NCBI GenBank assembly: GCA_023426145.1
Contig: JAFABG010000017.1
Location: 18,954-82,953 of the forward strand
Source: Bacteroidota bacterium
Lineage (GTDB): Bacteria > Bacteroidota > Bacteroidia > Bacteroidales > Bacteroidaceae
Reading direction: 5' to 3'
Length of the DNA: 64,000 bases
In this document: positions 18,927 to 27,915 of the stretch, one piece after another
Numbering within the stretch: the first letter of the stretch is position 1
Layout of the letters: each line of letters begins with the position of its first letter
The notes under the pieces: model-generated
The model's database searches: none
What the model saw: only the letters and a program-made list of their open reading frames with translations
What the model was told of the DNA's origin: nothing
Made by a program: the position numbers and the translations under genes

Positions 18927-18934
18927 TATTTAAT
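18927..18934. repeat. Left copy of 8-bp direct repeat TATTTAAT (probable target duplication)
   Basis: TATTTAAT directly precedes the left terminal inverted repeat and recurs at 20399-20406, one base after the right one. This fits a target-site duplication from transposition next to the ompA-like gene. Confidence 0.55.
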
Positions 18935-19070
18935 TATTGCTGTCCGATAAAATAGCGTTTCGGATTCGTAATTGAATTAATTTAGTGAGGATAGCTTCCA
19001 CGTGAATAGAAGCATTGAACTGATAAAGCCCAAGGATGATGGCTGTCGTGACATTGACGTATAGAGAATA
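18934..19070 (-). pseudogene. 3' fragment of a transposase gene
   Basis: On the minus strand this reads LYVNVTTAIILGLYQFNASI, then HVEAILTKLI. A shift of frame then leads into TNPKRYFIGQQ and a stop inside the terminal repeat. I recognise this ending, from memory, as that of IS4-family transposases of Bacteroides. The frame change and the missing upstream part show that it is dead. The break lies at about 19071-19117, where a hairpin with a T-run begins. Confidence 0.65.
18935..18952 (+). repeat. Left terminal inverted repeat
   Basis: An 18-bp perfect complement of 20380-20397. It contains the stop codon region of the transposase fragment, so the gene once ran into the repeat. Confidence 0.85.
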
Positions 19071-19335
19071 GTAAAAAGATGGGAAAGATTGGGATAGATC
19101 TTTTCCATCTTTTTTTCAATCATTGGAAATATTTATTTAATCTTCTCAATGATTTTTTAGCTCCTACTTATTGCACTTTATCATTTTCGGCAGAGGTTAT
19201 TTCGGGTGTTCTCCACCGGTGAAAATCTATCAAGCCCTATCGAAATAAACGCTGCAAATTCAACGAATAATCGTCCCAAGGCCACTGAATAATCGTTGTA
19301 AAAACACTACAAAATCATCGAACCTCCTCACCCCC

Positions 19336-19366
19336 AAAGTGACAAAAGTGACAAAAGTGCATATAG
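19336..19366 (+). repeat. Left arm of inner inverted repeat
   Basis: It contains a tandem GTGACAAAA and ends GTGCATATAG. It is complementary to 20024-20055 with one mismatch and one inserted base. The pair brackets about 660 bases inside the decayed IS. Confidence 0.75.
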
Positions 19367-19421
19367 TCACTCTCTATTTCAGCTTTTCATCTTGTTTATG
19401 ATTTAATTTATTGATTTATAG

Positions 19422-19607
19422 TTAATTAAGTTGCTTTATCAACTTGTGTACCCTTCGTGTGTTGAAATTGTATAATGCGCGAGTGAGAATCTTTTTTTTG
19501 GTCATGAATATGCTGGGAAGCTCTTCTATATACTGCCGAATTGCATCGGGATTATTCAGTGGTCGCCCGTTCAGAGTAGGCAGTGAAGTCAACACCAATT
19601 TAGTATG
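19422..19607 (-). pseudogene. Orphan 61-codon reading frame, probable gene remnant
   Basis: Open between two stops on the minus strand, with no ATG near its 5' end. The product has the look of real protein: TLNGRPLNNPDAIRQYIEEL, then PSIFMTKKKILTRALYNFNT and RRVHKLIKQLN. I do not recognise the family. It lies between the inner inverted repeats, so it is probably the C-terminal remnant of a gene carried by an inserted piece. Confidence 0.4.
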
Positions 19608-20023
19608 CTAGTAGCAATAAAACAGCAAGTGAAAAGCCTATTTATAGTTTTTATTTGTACAGTAAATTTTAGTTTATATTACTTTGGGTTCTTGTTGATT
19701 AATACGCGAAAATATGATACGAATTAGTATCACTAAAAGGAATATAGCTCTTGTTTTAGACTTCCAGGTGACGGTTACTATCCAATATAATCTAATCGTG
19801 TAACTCTCCCGGTAAGCAACGTCCTGTTTAGTCTGAACTCAGGGAAATGAGGTTCGAGAGGAAAGACACATCTATTTCTCGCTTATTGGTCTCATTAAGC
19901 ACCAAATTGTTTAAAAAAATAATCGAAAGGGTTTATACGCTTTCATAAAAAGCAGAGGCTTCTTTTCGATATCCTTTGCCTTCTTAATAGGCCTCTTCGG
20001 TATCTTCGGTAAAATCCGCAGTA

Positions 20024-20055
20024 CTATATGGCACTTTTGTCACTATTGTCACTTT
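20024..20055 (-). repeat. Right arm of inner inverted repeat
   Basis: Starts CTATATGGCACTTTTGTCAC and matches the complement of 19336-19366 almost fully. Confidence 0.75.
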
Positions 20056-20327
20056 CACCTTTCGGGGACTGCTGCCTGCTGCCAGAGAATGGGGTAGTAG
20101 GAGAGGGATAACTATTTGATAAACAGATGATACAGTCTGTTTGATTACCTTTTGAGGAAAGTTGGAGAAGCTAAACCGTTTCTCCGCTTCGCGTAAACCG
20201 TATTTTGGTCAAAGCCTCTTCTTTCCGCTTCGCAGCCTAGCTTGAAAAGGTTACTGTGCCGTTATCTTTCTATCAGTGGATAGAAATAGCTGTTTATTTT
20301 TGTCTGGCAACAGCTAAATAACCACAA

Positions 20328-20358
20328 AGGGCTGACTCCTGAAAATGGAATCAGCCCT
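20328..20358. terminator. Hairpin near the IS right end
   Basis: AGGGCTGACTCC (20328-20339) pairs with GGAATCAGCCCT (20347-20358), with a 7-base loop and one mismatch. It lies 43 bases below the ompA-like stop and may end that transcript. In the original IS it would have blocked read-through into the transposase. Confidence 0.6.
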
Positions 20359-20379
20359 AATTTTATATGTAACTAAAAG

Positions 20380-20397
20380 TTTTATCGGACAGCAATA
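20380..20397 (-). repeat. Right terminal inverted repeat
   Basis: TTTTATCGGACAGCAATA, the perfect complement of 18935-18952. Confidence 0.85.
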
Positions 20398-20401
20398 GTA
20401 T

Positions 20402-21244
20402 TTAATCGGCTTCTTCGGTACCTTTTAACATTTGGAATAACTTATCCAACTTCGGAGCCATGATGATTTCAGTACGACGGTTTTTGCTTCTTCCTTCAGC
20501 TGTTTCATTGTCGGCCACAGGCATGTATTCACCTCGTCCACTAGGTTGAATTTGCAAAGGGTTTACGCCATATTCTTTGATCAGAATGCGAACTACGGAA
20601 GTGGCACGAATCACACTCAAATCCCAGTTGTCTTTGAATTGTACAGTGTTAATGGGTTTGTTATCCGTGTGGCCTTCGATAAACACATCTATATCGGTTT
20701 GCTTATTCAGAACCTCTGCCAGTTTCTCAAGGGCTTCTTCGCCTCGTTTATCCACTTTAGCGCTTCCTGATTGGAATAAAAGCTTGTCGGACATGGCAAC
20801 ATATACTTTACCATCTTTCTCACGAATAGTGAGCTCGTCAGTGCTAAATCCAAGTAAGGCATCTTTCACACTGCTCAGCAATTTTTGCACTTTCTCATTT
20901 TGAGCATTAATCATTTGCTGTAGTTCGTTGATGGTACGTTCTCTTTCATTGAGCTCGTTCTTCTTCTGATTCAACAAGGCATTTAGTTTTTCTTGTTGAG
21001 TCATGTTTGTACTTAGCAAACTTTGATATTGACGAATAGAGTTGCCTAACTCAGTAGTGTCACGCATTAATTTTTTTATTTGCATTGACATTCTGTCACC
21101 TCTAGTTCGACTATCTGTTAATAGCGTTTGTAGGCTATCAATCGATGTCATTCGAGCGGCTTCCGTCATCATAAACTTTTTTTTCGTTACGCACGAAGTG
21201 CATACTAACAATGTAAGTAGAGTAAATAATGCAATTTTCTTCAT
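20402..21244 (-). CDS. OmpA family lipoprotein with coiled coil
   Basis: A 280-residue outer-membrane lipoprotein (lipobox LVCTSC) that probably tethers the membrane to peptidoglycan. Residues about 30-120 form a long coiled coil (LQTLLTDSRTRGDRMSMQIK onward, and NELNERERTINELQQMI). The OmpA C-terminal domain (about 145-270) has LLFQSGSAKVDKRGEEAL, IEGHTDNKPI, the diaminopimelate-binding NWDLSVIRATSVVRIL and GRSKNRRTEI. Its stop codon lies inside the right copy of the 8-bp repeat that flanks the decayed IS, so the element landed exactly at the 3' end and left the frame intact. Confidence 0.93.
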   Translation of the reverse strand: MKKIALFTLLTLLVCTSCVTKKKFMMTEAARMTSIDSLQTLLTDSRTRGDRMSMQIKKLMRDTTELGNSIRQYQSLLSTNMTQQEKLNALLNQKKNELNERERTINELQQMINAQNEKVQKLLSSVKDALLGFSTDELTIREKDGKVYVAMSDKLLFQSGSAKVDKRGEEALEKLAEVLNKQTDIDVFIEGHTDNKPINTVQFKDNWDLSVIRATSVVRILIKEYGVNPLQIQPSGRGEYMPVADNETAEGRSKNRRTEIIMAPKLDKLFQMLKGTEEAD

Positions 21245-21351
21245 TTCGCTTTATTTTTTTTACAAAGAAATAATATTCTTACGATGATTACAAAAATCTT
21301 TTATTAAACTCTGTGAGATATAGTTAAGAACAGGTGATAACGAATGCAGAA

Positions 21352-21942
21352 TTAATCCTTATAGTTCTTCAGAAATTCGCAAAGTTGCTGAACGGCTAAA
21401 GCACGGTGACTAATCTGATTCTTTACAGCACTTCCAAGTTCGGCAAAAGTCTGTTCATAACCTTCAGGTTTAAATATGGGATCATAACCGAAACCTGTTT
21501 CTCCTCGTTTCTCTTCTATAATTTCGCCTTTAATCACTCCTTCAAAAAGATATTCTTTTTCATCTAGAATTAGAGAGATGGCTGTACGAAATTGTGCTTT
21601 TCGGTTGGTTTTTCCTTCTAATTCATGTAGGAGCTTGAGCATATTTGCTTGTGCATCATGTCCTTCTCCACCGGCATAACGTGCCGAATAAACACCAGGA
21701 GCACCGTTTAAAGCTTCTACTTCAAGACCGGTATCGTCGGCAAAACAATTTAAACCATAGTTATTGAAAATAAAAGAAGACTTCAATAACGCATTTCCTT
21801 CCAGCGTATCGGCTGTTTCGGGAATATCAGTATGACAGTTGATATCGTTCAGGCTAAGCAATTCAATTTGATTACCAAGAATAGCTGATACTTCTTCTAG
21901 TTTATGGTTGTTGTTGGTGGCAAATACAAGTTTACGTTTCAT
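21352..21942 (-). CDS. rdgB: RdgB/HAM1 non-canonical purine NTP pyrophosphatase
   Basis: Hydrolyses ITP, dITP and XTP to monophosphates, which keeps deaminated purines out of nucleic acids. The 196-residue length is standard. Motifs: FATNNNHKLEEVSAIL (substrate-binding SHR/TNN loop), FADDTGLEVEALNGAPGVYS (catalytic Asp), AGGEGHD, GFGYDPIFKPEG and SHRALAVQ near the C-terminus. It begins 9 bases after the YitT-family gene and probably belongs to the leuS-yitT-rdgB operon. Confidence 0.96.
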   Translation of the reverse strand: MKRKLVFATNNNHKLEEVSAILGNQIELLSLNDINCHTDIPETADTLEGNALLKSSFIFNNYGLNCFADDTGLEVEALNGAPGVYSARYAGGEGHDAQANMLKLLHELEGKTNRKAQFRTAISLILDEKEYLFEGVIKGEIIEEKRGETGFGYDPIFKPEGYEQTFAELGSAVKNQISHRALAVQQLCEFLKNYKD

Positions 21943-21951
21943 GACTGACCT

Positions 21952-22869
21952 TTATTTTACTTTAAGTTTATCGAATCCTTCTCCGTATACACCGATGACT
22001 GAACTTTGTGAAATAAACGCATTAGGATCTATGCTTTTCACTAAACGAAAGATGCCGAGAGACTGACGTTTTTTGGCAAGTACGACCAATACTTTAACGT
22101 TATTCTTACTGAACCATCCTGTGCCATCGAGTACTGTTACTCCTCGATGAGCATCTTTAACGATACGATCGGCTATTTCATCATATTTTTTGGTGATGAT
22201 TAAGAATTGAACCGATTGACGAGCACTGTTTATAATCCAATCTAGCACCATACCGATGATAAATAGCGTGACGAAACCAAAGATTACTCGGCGCCAATCG
22301 TGAAAAACAAAATAGCAGGAAGAGATGATGAATACATCGCAAATCATGATCATTCTTCCTAGAGAAACATCTCTATATTTATTCACTACAGCAGCAATGA
22401 TATCTGTGCCACCCGTACTTCCGTTATAGTTGAATGTAATTCCTAAACCTACTCCACACATAGCAGCACCAATGATACAAGCCATGAAGTCTTGTCCCGG
22501 ACCTAGAAGAAGAGGTTTTCCGTCAGCAGTCATATCTGCTGCTTGAACGTAATTGTTTACTATGAGCTGAAAGAGCCATAACTGAAAAGTTAGCATAAAG
22601 ATGGCATACGTAGTCTTTATACTAAATTTCGGGCCAAGAATTTTGATAGCAAACGTCATCAAAACGGCATTGATGATGAAATACGACCATTGAATGGGAA
22701 ATCCTGTTGCGTAGTAAATAATAGCTCCGATACCTGTTGTGCCTCCTGTTGCGATCTGATAGGGCAATAAGAATGCTGCCCAACCTATGGAATAACTGAT
22801 CAGGCCGAGAGTGATATAGAAATAATCTTTCACTTCTCTCATTACTTCCGCTTTTGCTGGTTTATACAT
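21952..22869 (-). CDS. YitT family membrane protein (DUF161 plus DUF2179)
   Basis: A 305-residue inner-membrane protein. Five to six helices cover residues 15-210, with the family repeats GTTGIGAIIYYATGFPIQW and GSTGGTDIIAAVVNKY. A cytoplasmic DUF2179 domain covers about 220-300 (RGVTVLDGTGWFS, LVVLAKKRQ and a final VYGEGFDKLK). Function is unknown; some relatives have been linked to amino acid or stress roles. It lies 79 bases after leuS and 9 before rdgB. The family call is clear and the role is not. Confidence 0.92.
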   Translation of the reverse strand: MYKPAKAEVMREVKDYFYITLGLISYSIGWAAFLLPYQIATGGTTGIGAIIYYATGFPIQWSYFIINAVLMTFAIKILGPKFSIKTTYAIFMLTFQLWLFQLIVNNYVQAADMTADGKPLLLGPGQDFMACIIGAAMCGVGLGITFNYNGSTGGTDIIAAVVNKYRDVSLGRMIMICDVFIISSCYFVFHDWRRVIFGFVTLFIIGMVLDWIINSARQSVQFLIITKKYDEIADRIVKDAHRGVTVLDGTGWFSKNNVKVLVVLAKKRQSLGIFRLVKSIDPNAFISQSSVIGVYGEGFDKLKVK

Positions 22870-22948
22870 TTGGATTATAGTTTATTAAATCTGTTGAGGC
22901 ACGAATCTTACTCATTCATGAGTAGGATTCGTGTTTGAAATATGAATG

Positions 22949-25783
22949 TTATACAACGACGTTAACGATCTTCTTCGGTACGACGATGATCTTTTTCGGC
23001 GTTTTTCCTTCGATCCATTTCTGAGAACGTTCATCTGCAAGTACAGCTGCTTGAATTGCATCTGAAGCAGCGTCTGCATCAAATTCCATCGTAAAACGCG
23101 CTTTTCCATTGAAGGAAATCGTGTAATTAATGGTATCTTCTTTCAAATATTCTTCATTGTATGCAGGCCATTGTGCATCGCAAACAGATGTTTGGTGGCC
23201 AAGCGTATTCCACAATTCTTCGCAAACGTGTGGAGCAAAAGGAGCAAGTACAATTACGAGTTGTTCTAAAATCTCTTTTTTGCTGCATTTTAGGTTGAAT
23301 AGTTCGTTTACGCAAATCATGAATGCACTGACAGACGTATTGTAAGAGAACTGTTCAATATCTCCGGTAACTTTTTTGATTAGTTTATGAAGACTTTTTA
23401 GTTCCTCTTTAGTTGCCGGTTCGTCTGTCACTAGATATTCGTCGGTGCGGCTATAGAACAAGGACCAGAACTTACGGATAAAGCGATGTACACCATCTAT
23501 TCCGTTGGTGTCCCAAGGTTTTGATTGCTCCACTGGTCCTAGGAACATTTCGTACATACGAAGTGTATCTGCGCCATATTTGTCTACAATCATATCTGGA
23601 TTGACGACATTGAACATGGATTTACTCATCTTTTCAACGGCCCATCCACAGAAATATTTACCATCTTCAAGGATAAATTCTGCAGTTGCATATTCCGGAC
23701 GCCATGCTTTGAAAGCTTCAACATCAAGAATATCGTTAGATACAATATTTACATCCACATGAAGAGGGGTTACTTCGTATTGGTCTTTGAGATTCAGAGA
23801 AACAAATGTGTTTGTATCTTTGATACGATACACAAAATTACTTCTACCTTGAATCATTCCTTGGTTGACTAATTTGCGGAAAGGTTCTTCAACCACAGAA
23901 GCACCAACGTCGTGAAGAAATTTATTCCAGAAACGAGAGTAAATTAAGTGTCCGGTGGCATGTTCGGTACCTCCAACATAAAGGTCTACGTTTTGCCAAT
24001 ACTGATCTACTTTAGGATCTACAAGAGCCTTCTCGTTGCGAGGGTCCATATAGCGCAAATAATAGGCAGATGAACCGGCGAATCCAGGCATAGTGTTGAG
24101 CTCTAGCGGATAGACAGTGATATGATCTATTTTCTCATTTTCAACTACACATTTATTAACCGTATCCCAAGCCCATTTGGTAGCATGTCCCAATGGAGGT
24201 TCACCAGTTTCGGTAGGTAAGAATTTAGCCACTTCAGGAAGTTCAAGAGGAAGAGCACTTTCATCAATCATGTAAGGCATTCCATCTTTGTAGAATACCG
24301 GGAAAGGTTCACCCCAGTAGCGTTGGCGAGAAAAAATAGCATCTCTCAGGCGGAAATTCACTTTCACTCGTCCTAAGTTATGTTCTTTCACATATATCTT
24401 CGTCTTTGCAATGGCTTCTTTGATGGTGAGACCATTCAGAGAGAGCTCACAGTACGGAGTGACATCTGTGCGTGGAGAATTGCAAACGATTCCTTCTTTG
24501 GCATCGAAGCTTTCTTCGCTTACGTCGCAACCTTCTACCAATGGGCGTATTTCAAGTCCGAAATGTTTAGCAAAAGCATAATCGCGGCTATCGTGAGCGG
24601 GTACAGCCATAATAGCTCCTGTTCCGTAACCTGCCAATACGTAATCGCTGATCCAGATGGGAACGGCTTCTCCTGTGAAAGGATTGATAGCATACGATCC
24701 GCTGAATACTCCGGTAACACTGCGGTCGGCAATACGTTCGCGTTCGGTGCGTTTTTTGGTGCGATCAAGATAAGCGTCAACTTCTGCTTTTTGTGCAGGG
24801 GTAGTCAGTTGGGCTACTAGTTCACTTTCCGGAGCCAATACCATGAACGTTACCCCGAACATTGTGTCTGCACGGGTAGTGAAGATGGTAAATTCAAGAT
24901 CACTATCTTTAACTTTGAATTGTACTTCAGCACCTTCCGAACGTCCGATCCAGTTCTTTTGAGTTTCTTTCAATGATTCGGTCCAGTCAATCGTGTCTAA
25001 TCCATCGAGCAAACGTTGAGCATAAGCCGATACGCGCAGACACCATTGACGCATTTTTTTCTGAACAACAGGGAATCCACCGCGTTCACTCACGCCATCA
25101 ACCACTTCATCATTAGCCAAAACGGTTCCTAGTTCAGGACACCAATTCACCATCGTTTCACCCAAGTAAGCAATACGATAGTTCATCAGAATCTCTTGTT
25201 GTTCCTTTTCGCTTTTTGCTTTCCATTCATCGGCAGTGAAGCTAAGTTCTTCACTGCAAGCAGCGTTGAGTCCTTCGTTTCCGTAGCGTGCAAATGCTTC
25301 GATCAGTTCTTCGATGGGACGAGCTTGTTTTTCATCGTTGCAATAGTAGCTATTGAACATTTTACGGAAAGCCCATTGCGTCCAATGGTAATATTGAGGT
25401 TCGCAAGTTTTGATTTCTCTGCTCCAGTCGAAAGAGAAACCAATCTTGTCTAATTGACTGCGATAGCGGTCAATATTTGTTTTAGTGGTAATGGCAGGAT
25501 GCTGTCCAGTTTGAATAGCATATTGTTCTGCTGGTAGTCCGTATGCGTCATATCCCATTGGGTTGAGTACATTGAAGCCTTGCAATCGTTTGTAACGGGC
25601 GTAAATGTCCGAAGCTATATATCCCAGCGGATGCCCAACGTGCAATCCAGCTCCCGATGGGTAAGGGAACATATTCAATACATAAAATTTCTGCTTCGAT
25701 TCGTCTTCCGTTACTTGATAGGTTTTCTCTTCCACCCACTTTTGCTGCCACTTCTTTTCAATCTCCCTGAAATTGTACTCCAT
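22949..25783 (-). CDS. leuS: Leucyl-tRNA synthetase
   Basis: Charges tRNA-Leu; class I synthetase of 944 residues. The ATP-binding HIGH motif appears as HVGH (48-51), and KMSKS is at 718-722. The CP1 editing domain is present, with TTRADTMFGVTFMVLAPES (the T-rich hydrolytic loop) and GTGAIMAVPAHDSRDYAFA. The anticodon-binding domain lies beyond 760, and a C-terminal domain ends in VVPKKIVNVVV. The larger than average length is usual in Bacteroidetes. A TAAATTTG element lies upstream (25838-25845, minus strand). It is the first gene of the leuS-yitT-rdgB group. Confidence 0.98.
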   Translation of the reverse strand: MEYNFREIEKKWQQKWVEEKTYQVTEDESKQKFYVLNMFPYPSGAGLHVGHPLGYIASDIYARYKRLQGFNVLNPMGYDAYGLPAEQYAIQTGQHPAITTKTNIDRYRSQLDKIGFSFDWSREIKTCEPQYYHWTQWAFRKMFNSYYCNDEKQARPIEELIEAFARYGNEGLNAACSEELSFTADEWKAKSEKEQQEILMNYRIAYLGETMVNWCPELGTVLANDEVVDGVSERGGFPVVQKKMRQWCLRVSAYAQRLLDGLDTIDWTESLKETQKNWIGRSEGAEVQFKVKDSDLEFTIFTTRADTMFGVTFMVLAPESELVAQLTTPAQKAEVDAYLDRTKKRTERERIADRSVTGVFSGSYAINPFTGEAVPIWISDYVLAGYGTGAIMAVPAHDSRDYAFAKHFGLEIRPLVEGCDVSEESFDAKEGIVCNSPRTDVTPYCELSLNGLTIKEAIAKTKIYVKEHNLGRVKVNFRLRDAIFSRQRYWGEPFPVFYKDGMPYMIDESALPLELPEVAKFLPTETGEPPLGHATKWAWDTVNKCVVENEKIDHITVYPLELNTMPGFAGSSAYYLRYMDPRNEKALVDPKVDQYWQNVDLYVGGTEHATGHLIYSRFWNKFLHDVGASVVEEPFRKLVNQGMIQGRSNFVYRIKDTNTFVSLNLKDQYEVTPLHVDVNIVSNDILDVEAFKAWRPEYATAEFILEDGKYFCGWAVEKMSKSMFNVVNPDMIVDKYGADTLRMYEMFLGPVEQSKPWDTNGIDGVHRFIRKFWSLFYSRTDEYLVTDEPATKEELKSLHKLIKKVTGDIEQFSYNTSVSAFMICVNELFNLKCSKKEILEQLVIVLAPFAPHVCEELWNTLGHQTSVCDAQWPAYNEEYLKEDTINYTISFNGKARFTMEFDADAASDAIQAAVLADERSQKWIEGKTPKKIIVVPKKIVNVVV

Positions 25784-25837
25784 AGTGATAATCTTTTTAT
25801 TTGTAGTGATTTATACTGATATATCTATTTTAGCCAG

Positions 25838-25845
25838 CAAATTTA
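25838..25845 (-). promoter_or_regulatory. -7 promoter element of leuS
   Basis: TAAATTTG on the minus strand matches TAnnTTTG, 55 bases before the leuS ATG. No -33 element is clear. Confidence 0.4.
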
Positions 25846-26011
25846 CGTGTTTATTTTCAGATAACCACGAGGTGAGTCGAAAAACCTTTGCGTATAATAA
25901 GGTGATATGCTGTTGTTTGGGGAGATTAGAAGCAGCCGAAATGGATGAAATCTCACTATACGTAAATGAAATATTTTAATAAAATTCTGTCAATATATTA
26001 TTGATTCACCG

Positions 26012-26019
26012 TATCTTTG
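26012..26019 (+). promoter_or_regulatory. -7 promoter element of the DMT permease gene
   Basis: TATCTTTG, 22 bases before the ATG at 26042. Confidence 0.5.
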
Positions 26020-26041
26020 TGTCATCATTAAAACAACAAAT

Positions 26042-26920
26042 ATGGAGCTGAAGCACGGATATTATCATCTGATCGCCATACTGACAGTAGCTATCTGGGG
26101 TTTGACATTCATTTCTACTAAAATTCTAATTAACAGTGGGCTTACCCCTGAAGAAATCTTCTTTTATCGCTTTTTGATTGCTTATGCAGGTATCTGGATG
26201 ATTTCCCCAAAGCGTTTGCTTGCCAATCGTTGGAGAGATGAATTATGGATGATGGGCGGGGGGATTTTCGGAGGATCGCTTTATTTTTTGACTGAAAACA
26301 CGGCTTTAGGCATCACTCAGGCATCGAACGTTTCTTTCATCATCTGCACGGCCCCTTTGTTGACAACGGTTCTATCTTTACTTTTCTACAGTAGTGAAAA
26401 AGCTTCTAAACGATTTATTTTTGGCTCTATTCTTGCTTTAATGGGGGTGGGGCTGATTGTGTTCAATGGTAGTTTTGTGCTCAAACTTTCACCCATTGGT
26501 GACTTGCTTACTTTGCTTGCTGCCTTGTCTTGGGCATTCTATAGTCTGATAATCAAAAAAATGGCAGGGCGATACCCAACTGTATTTATTACTCGTAAGA
26601 TATTCTTTTACGGTGTGCTCACTATTTTACCCGCCTTTCTTCTTCATCCGTTGCATCCTGATTTCAGTCTCCTTTTTCAACCCAAGATACTCTTCAATTT
26701 GCTGTTCTTAGCGATAGTGGCTTCTTTGATCTGTTTTGTACTTTGGAATGTGGTCTTGAAACAGCTCGGACCTGTTCGCTCATCAAATTATATTTATCTC
26801 AACCCTTTGACTACTCTCATTGCATCTTCACTTATCCTACACGAAAAAATAACGTTGGTTGCTTTGGCGGGTGCTGCATGTATTATATGCGGAGTCTATT
26901 GGGCCGAGAAGAAACGATAA
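26042..26920 (+). CDS. EamA/DMT family permease
   Basis: A 292-residue inner-membrane transporter of the drug/metabolite superfamily, with ten hydrophobic segments as two EamA repeats (about 8-135 and 150-288). Typical strings are AIWGLTFISTKILI at the start of repeat 1, LTENTALGITQASNVSFI, and LAALSWAFYSLIIKKM at the start of repeat 2. Members export metabolites or amino acids; the substrate cannot be told. Monocistronic, with its own -7 element and a strong terminator. Confidence 0.93.
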   Translation: MELKHGYYHLIAILTVAIWGLTFISTKILINSGLTPEEIFFYRFLIAYAGIWMISPKRLLANRWRDELWMMGGGIFGGSLYFLTENTALGITQASNVSFIICTAPLLTTVLSLLFYSSEKASKRFIFGSILALMGVGLIVFNGSFVLKLSPIGDLLTLLAALSWAFYSLIIKKMAGRYPTVFITRKIFFYGVLTILPAFLLHPLHPDFSLLFQPKILFNLLFLAIVASLICFVLWNVVLKQLGPVRSSNYIYLNPLTTLIASSLILHEKITLVALAGAACIICGVYWAEKKR

Positions 26921-26926
26921 TACATG

Positions 26927-26966
26927 AAAAAAGCACTCTTACAGCTTGTGTGCGAGAGTGCTTTTT
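26927..26966. terminator. Bidirectional intrinsic terminator
   Basis: AGCACTCT pairs with AGAGTGCT across a 15-base loop. A-run on the left and T-run on the right let it serve both the DMT gene and the convergent DUF4249 gene. Confidence 0.9.
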
Positions 26967-27010
26967 GAACATACAGTAGATAGAAATTAAGCTAGTTATT
27001 TAGATTGATA

Positions 27011-27910
27011 TTATTTCATGGCTATAGTCTCTTTCTCATCTAGAGCAATGGCGGTAAAGTAGCCTACTCCTCCACCTGAAATATTCGTTGTTATATTGCT
27101 AAATGGACCTCCAAAGAATGGATCTTCTCCATTCATTTCATTCTGGCATTGCAGCAGAAAGTCATAATATCCCTTACTGATGTTAGAGAAGAAAAGCTTG
27201 ACATGATCATCTTCCGTAACAAATAACATTGTCTCATAATCTGTATTATCCTTGTATTCATCTCGTTCGGCAGAATCGGCAATGTAATTGCAGGATATTC
27301 CGTCAATATATTGATTCTCAATTGTAACATCATCCAGTAAGGTGTACTGGCTTATCTTTGAATAGAGTGTATCATTGATCTGAAATTGGCAGAGATAATA
27401 ATTTTCGCCTTTAGGTTCTTGTGCATAAAGATTGACGGAATAATAGCTGTAGCCCACTAAAATTCGATTCAATACAGTCACTGAATCTAGTGCAACTTTT
27501 TCGGGCATAGTCGTATCCGCCTCGTAAGTTTCCGGCACATCGTCTGCATTGAAATCGACTACTACTTTTAGGTGATAACTTTCGCCGGGAACACCAGTCA
27601 AAAGATCAATCGTTTTGTAAGTTCCAGGTTGAGAGGAATCTTCTTCTAAATCATAAACCGTTCCACTTCCTGTTGTAATGCTGACTGTGGCTTTAGATAT
27701 TTTGGTATTGTGGTTCGGATCAAAATAGCCCGTAGATTTACTTAACTTGATTTCTTGATGGATGGGTTGATCGGTTATTGTTCCATAAATAACGATTACC
27801 GGATCACTGTCATAAGTGTTGAGTGTGATATCTTCGGTACAACTCACTAAACTCACTAGTAGCCCAACCAATAATAGGGATAAGCTATTATATCTTCTAT
27901 TTGCATTCAT
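27011..27910 (-). CDS. DUF4249 lipoprotein (locus 2)
   Basis: A 299-residue outer-membrane lipoprotein (lipobox SLVSC, Cys24). A beta-rich N-terminal half includes DPVIVIYGTITDQPIHQEIK and GTYKTIDLLTGVPGESYHLKV. The C-terminal FFGGPFSNITTNISGGGVGYF is the hallmark end of DUF4249. The gene follows a TonB-dependent receptor by 5 bases, the standard pairing for this family. It probably acts as the surface partner of that receptor, in place of SusD. The ligand is unknown. Confidence 0.92.
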   Translation of the reverse strand: MNANRRYNSLSLLLVGLLVSLVSCTEDITLNTYDSDPVIVIYGTITDQPIHQEIKLSKSTGYFDPNHNTKISKATVSITTGSGTVYDLEEDSSQPGTYKTIDLLTGVPGESYHLKVVVDFNADDVPETYEADTTMPEKVALDSVTVLNRILVGYSYYSVNLYAQEPKGENYYLCQFQINDTLYSKISQYTLLDDVTIENQYIDGISCNYIADSAERDEYKDNTDYETMLFVTEDDHVKLFFSNISKGYYDFLLQCQNEMNGEDPFFGGPFSNITTNISGGGVGYFTAIALDEKETIAMK

Positions 27911-27915
27911 TGTCT

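Larger units (their letters stand above)
18935..20398 (-). mobile_element. Decayed insertion sequence, probably IS4-family
   Basis: The ends are a perfect 18-bp inverted repeat, TATTGCTGTCCGATAAAA at 18935-18952 and its complement at 20380-20397. An 8-bp direct repeat flanks it, with a one-base asymmetry on the right. Near the left end is a frameshifted 3' fragment of a transposase gene (minus strand). Near the right end is a hairpin at 20328-20358, of the type that insulates transposase genes from outside transcription. The interior carries no full transposase; it has a hairpin with T-run (19073-19117), a second inverted repeat pair (19336-19366 and 20024-20055) and an orphan 61-codon frame. 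The element appears immobile unless mobilised in trans. Confidence 0.75.

Noticed and set aside
24380..24820. 146-codon frame antisense to leuS
   Set aside because: It lies wholly within the leuS editing domain; no independent evidence.
25773..25979. 68-codon + frame between leuS and the DMT gene
   Set aside because: It crosses the leuS promoter element and start, and its sequence shows no family pattern.
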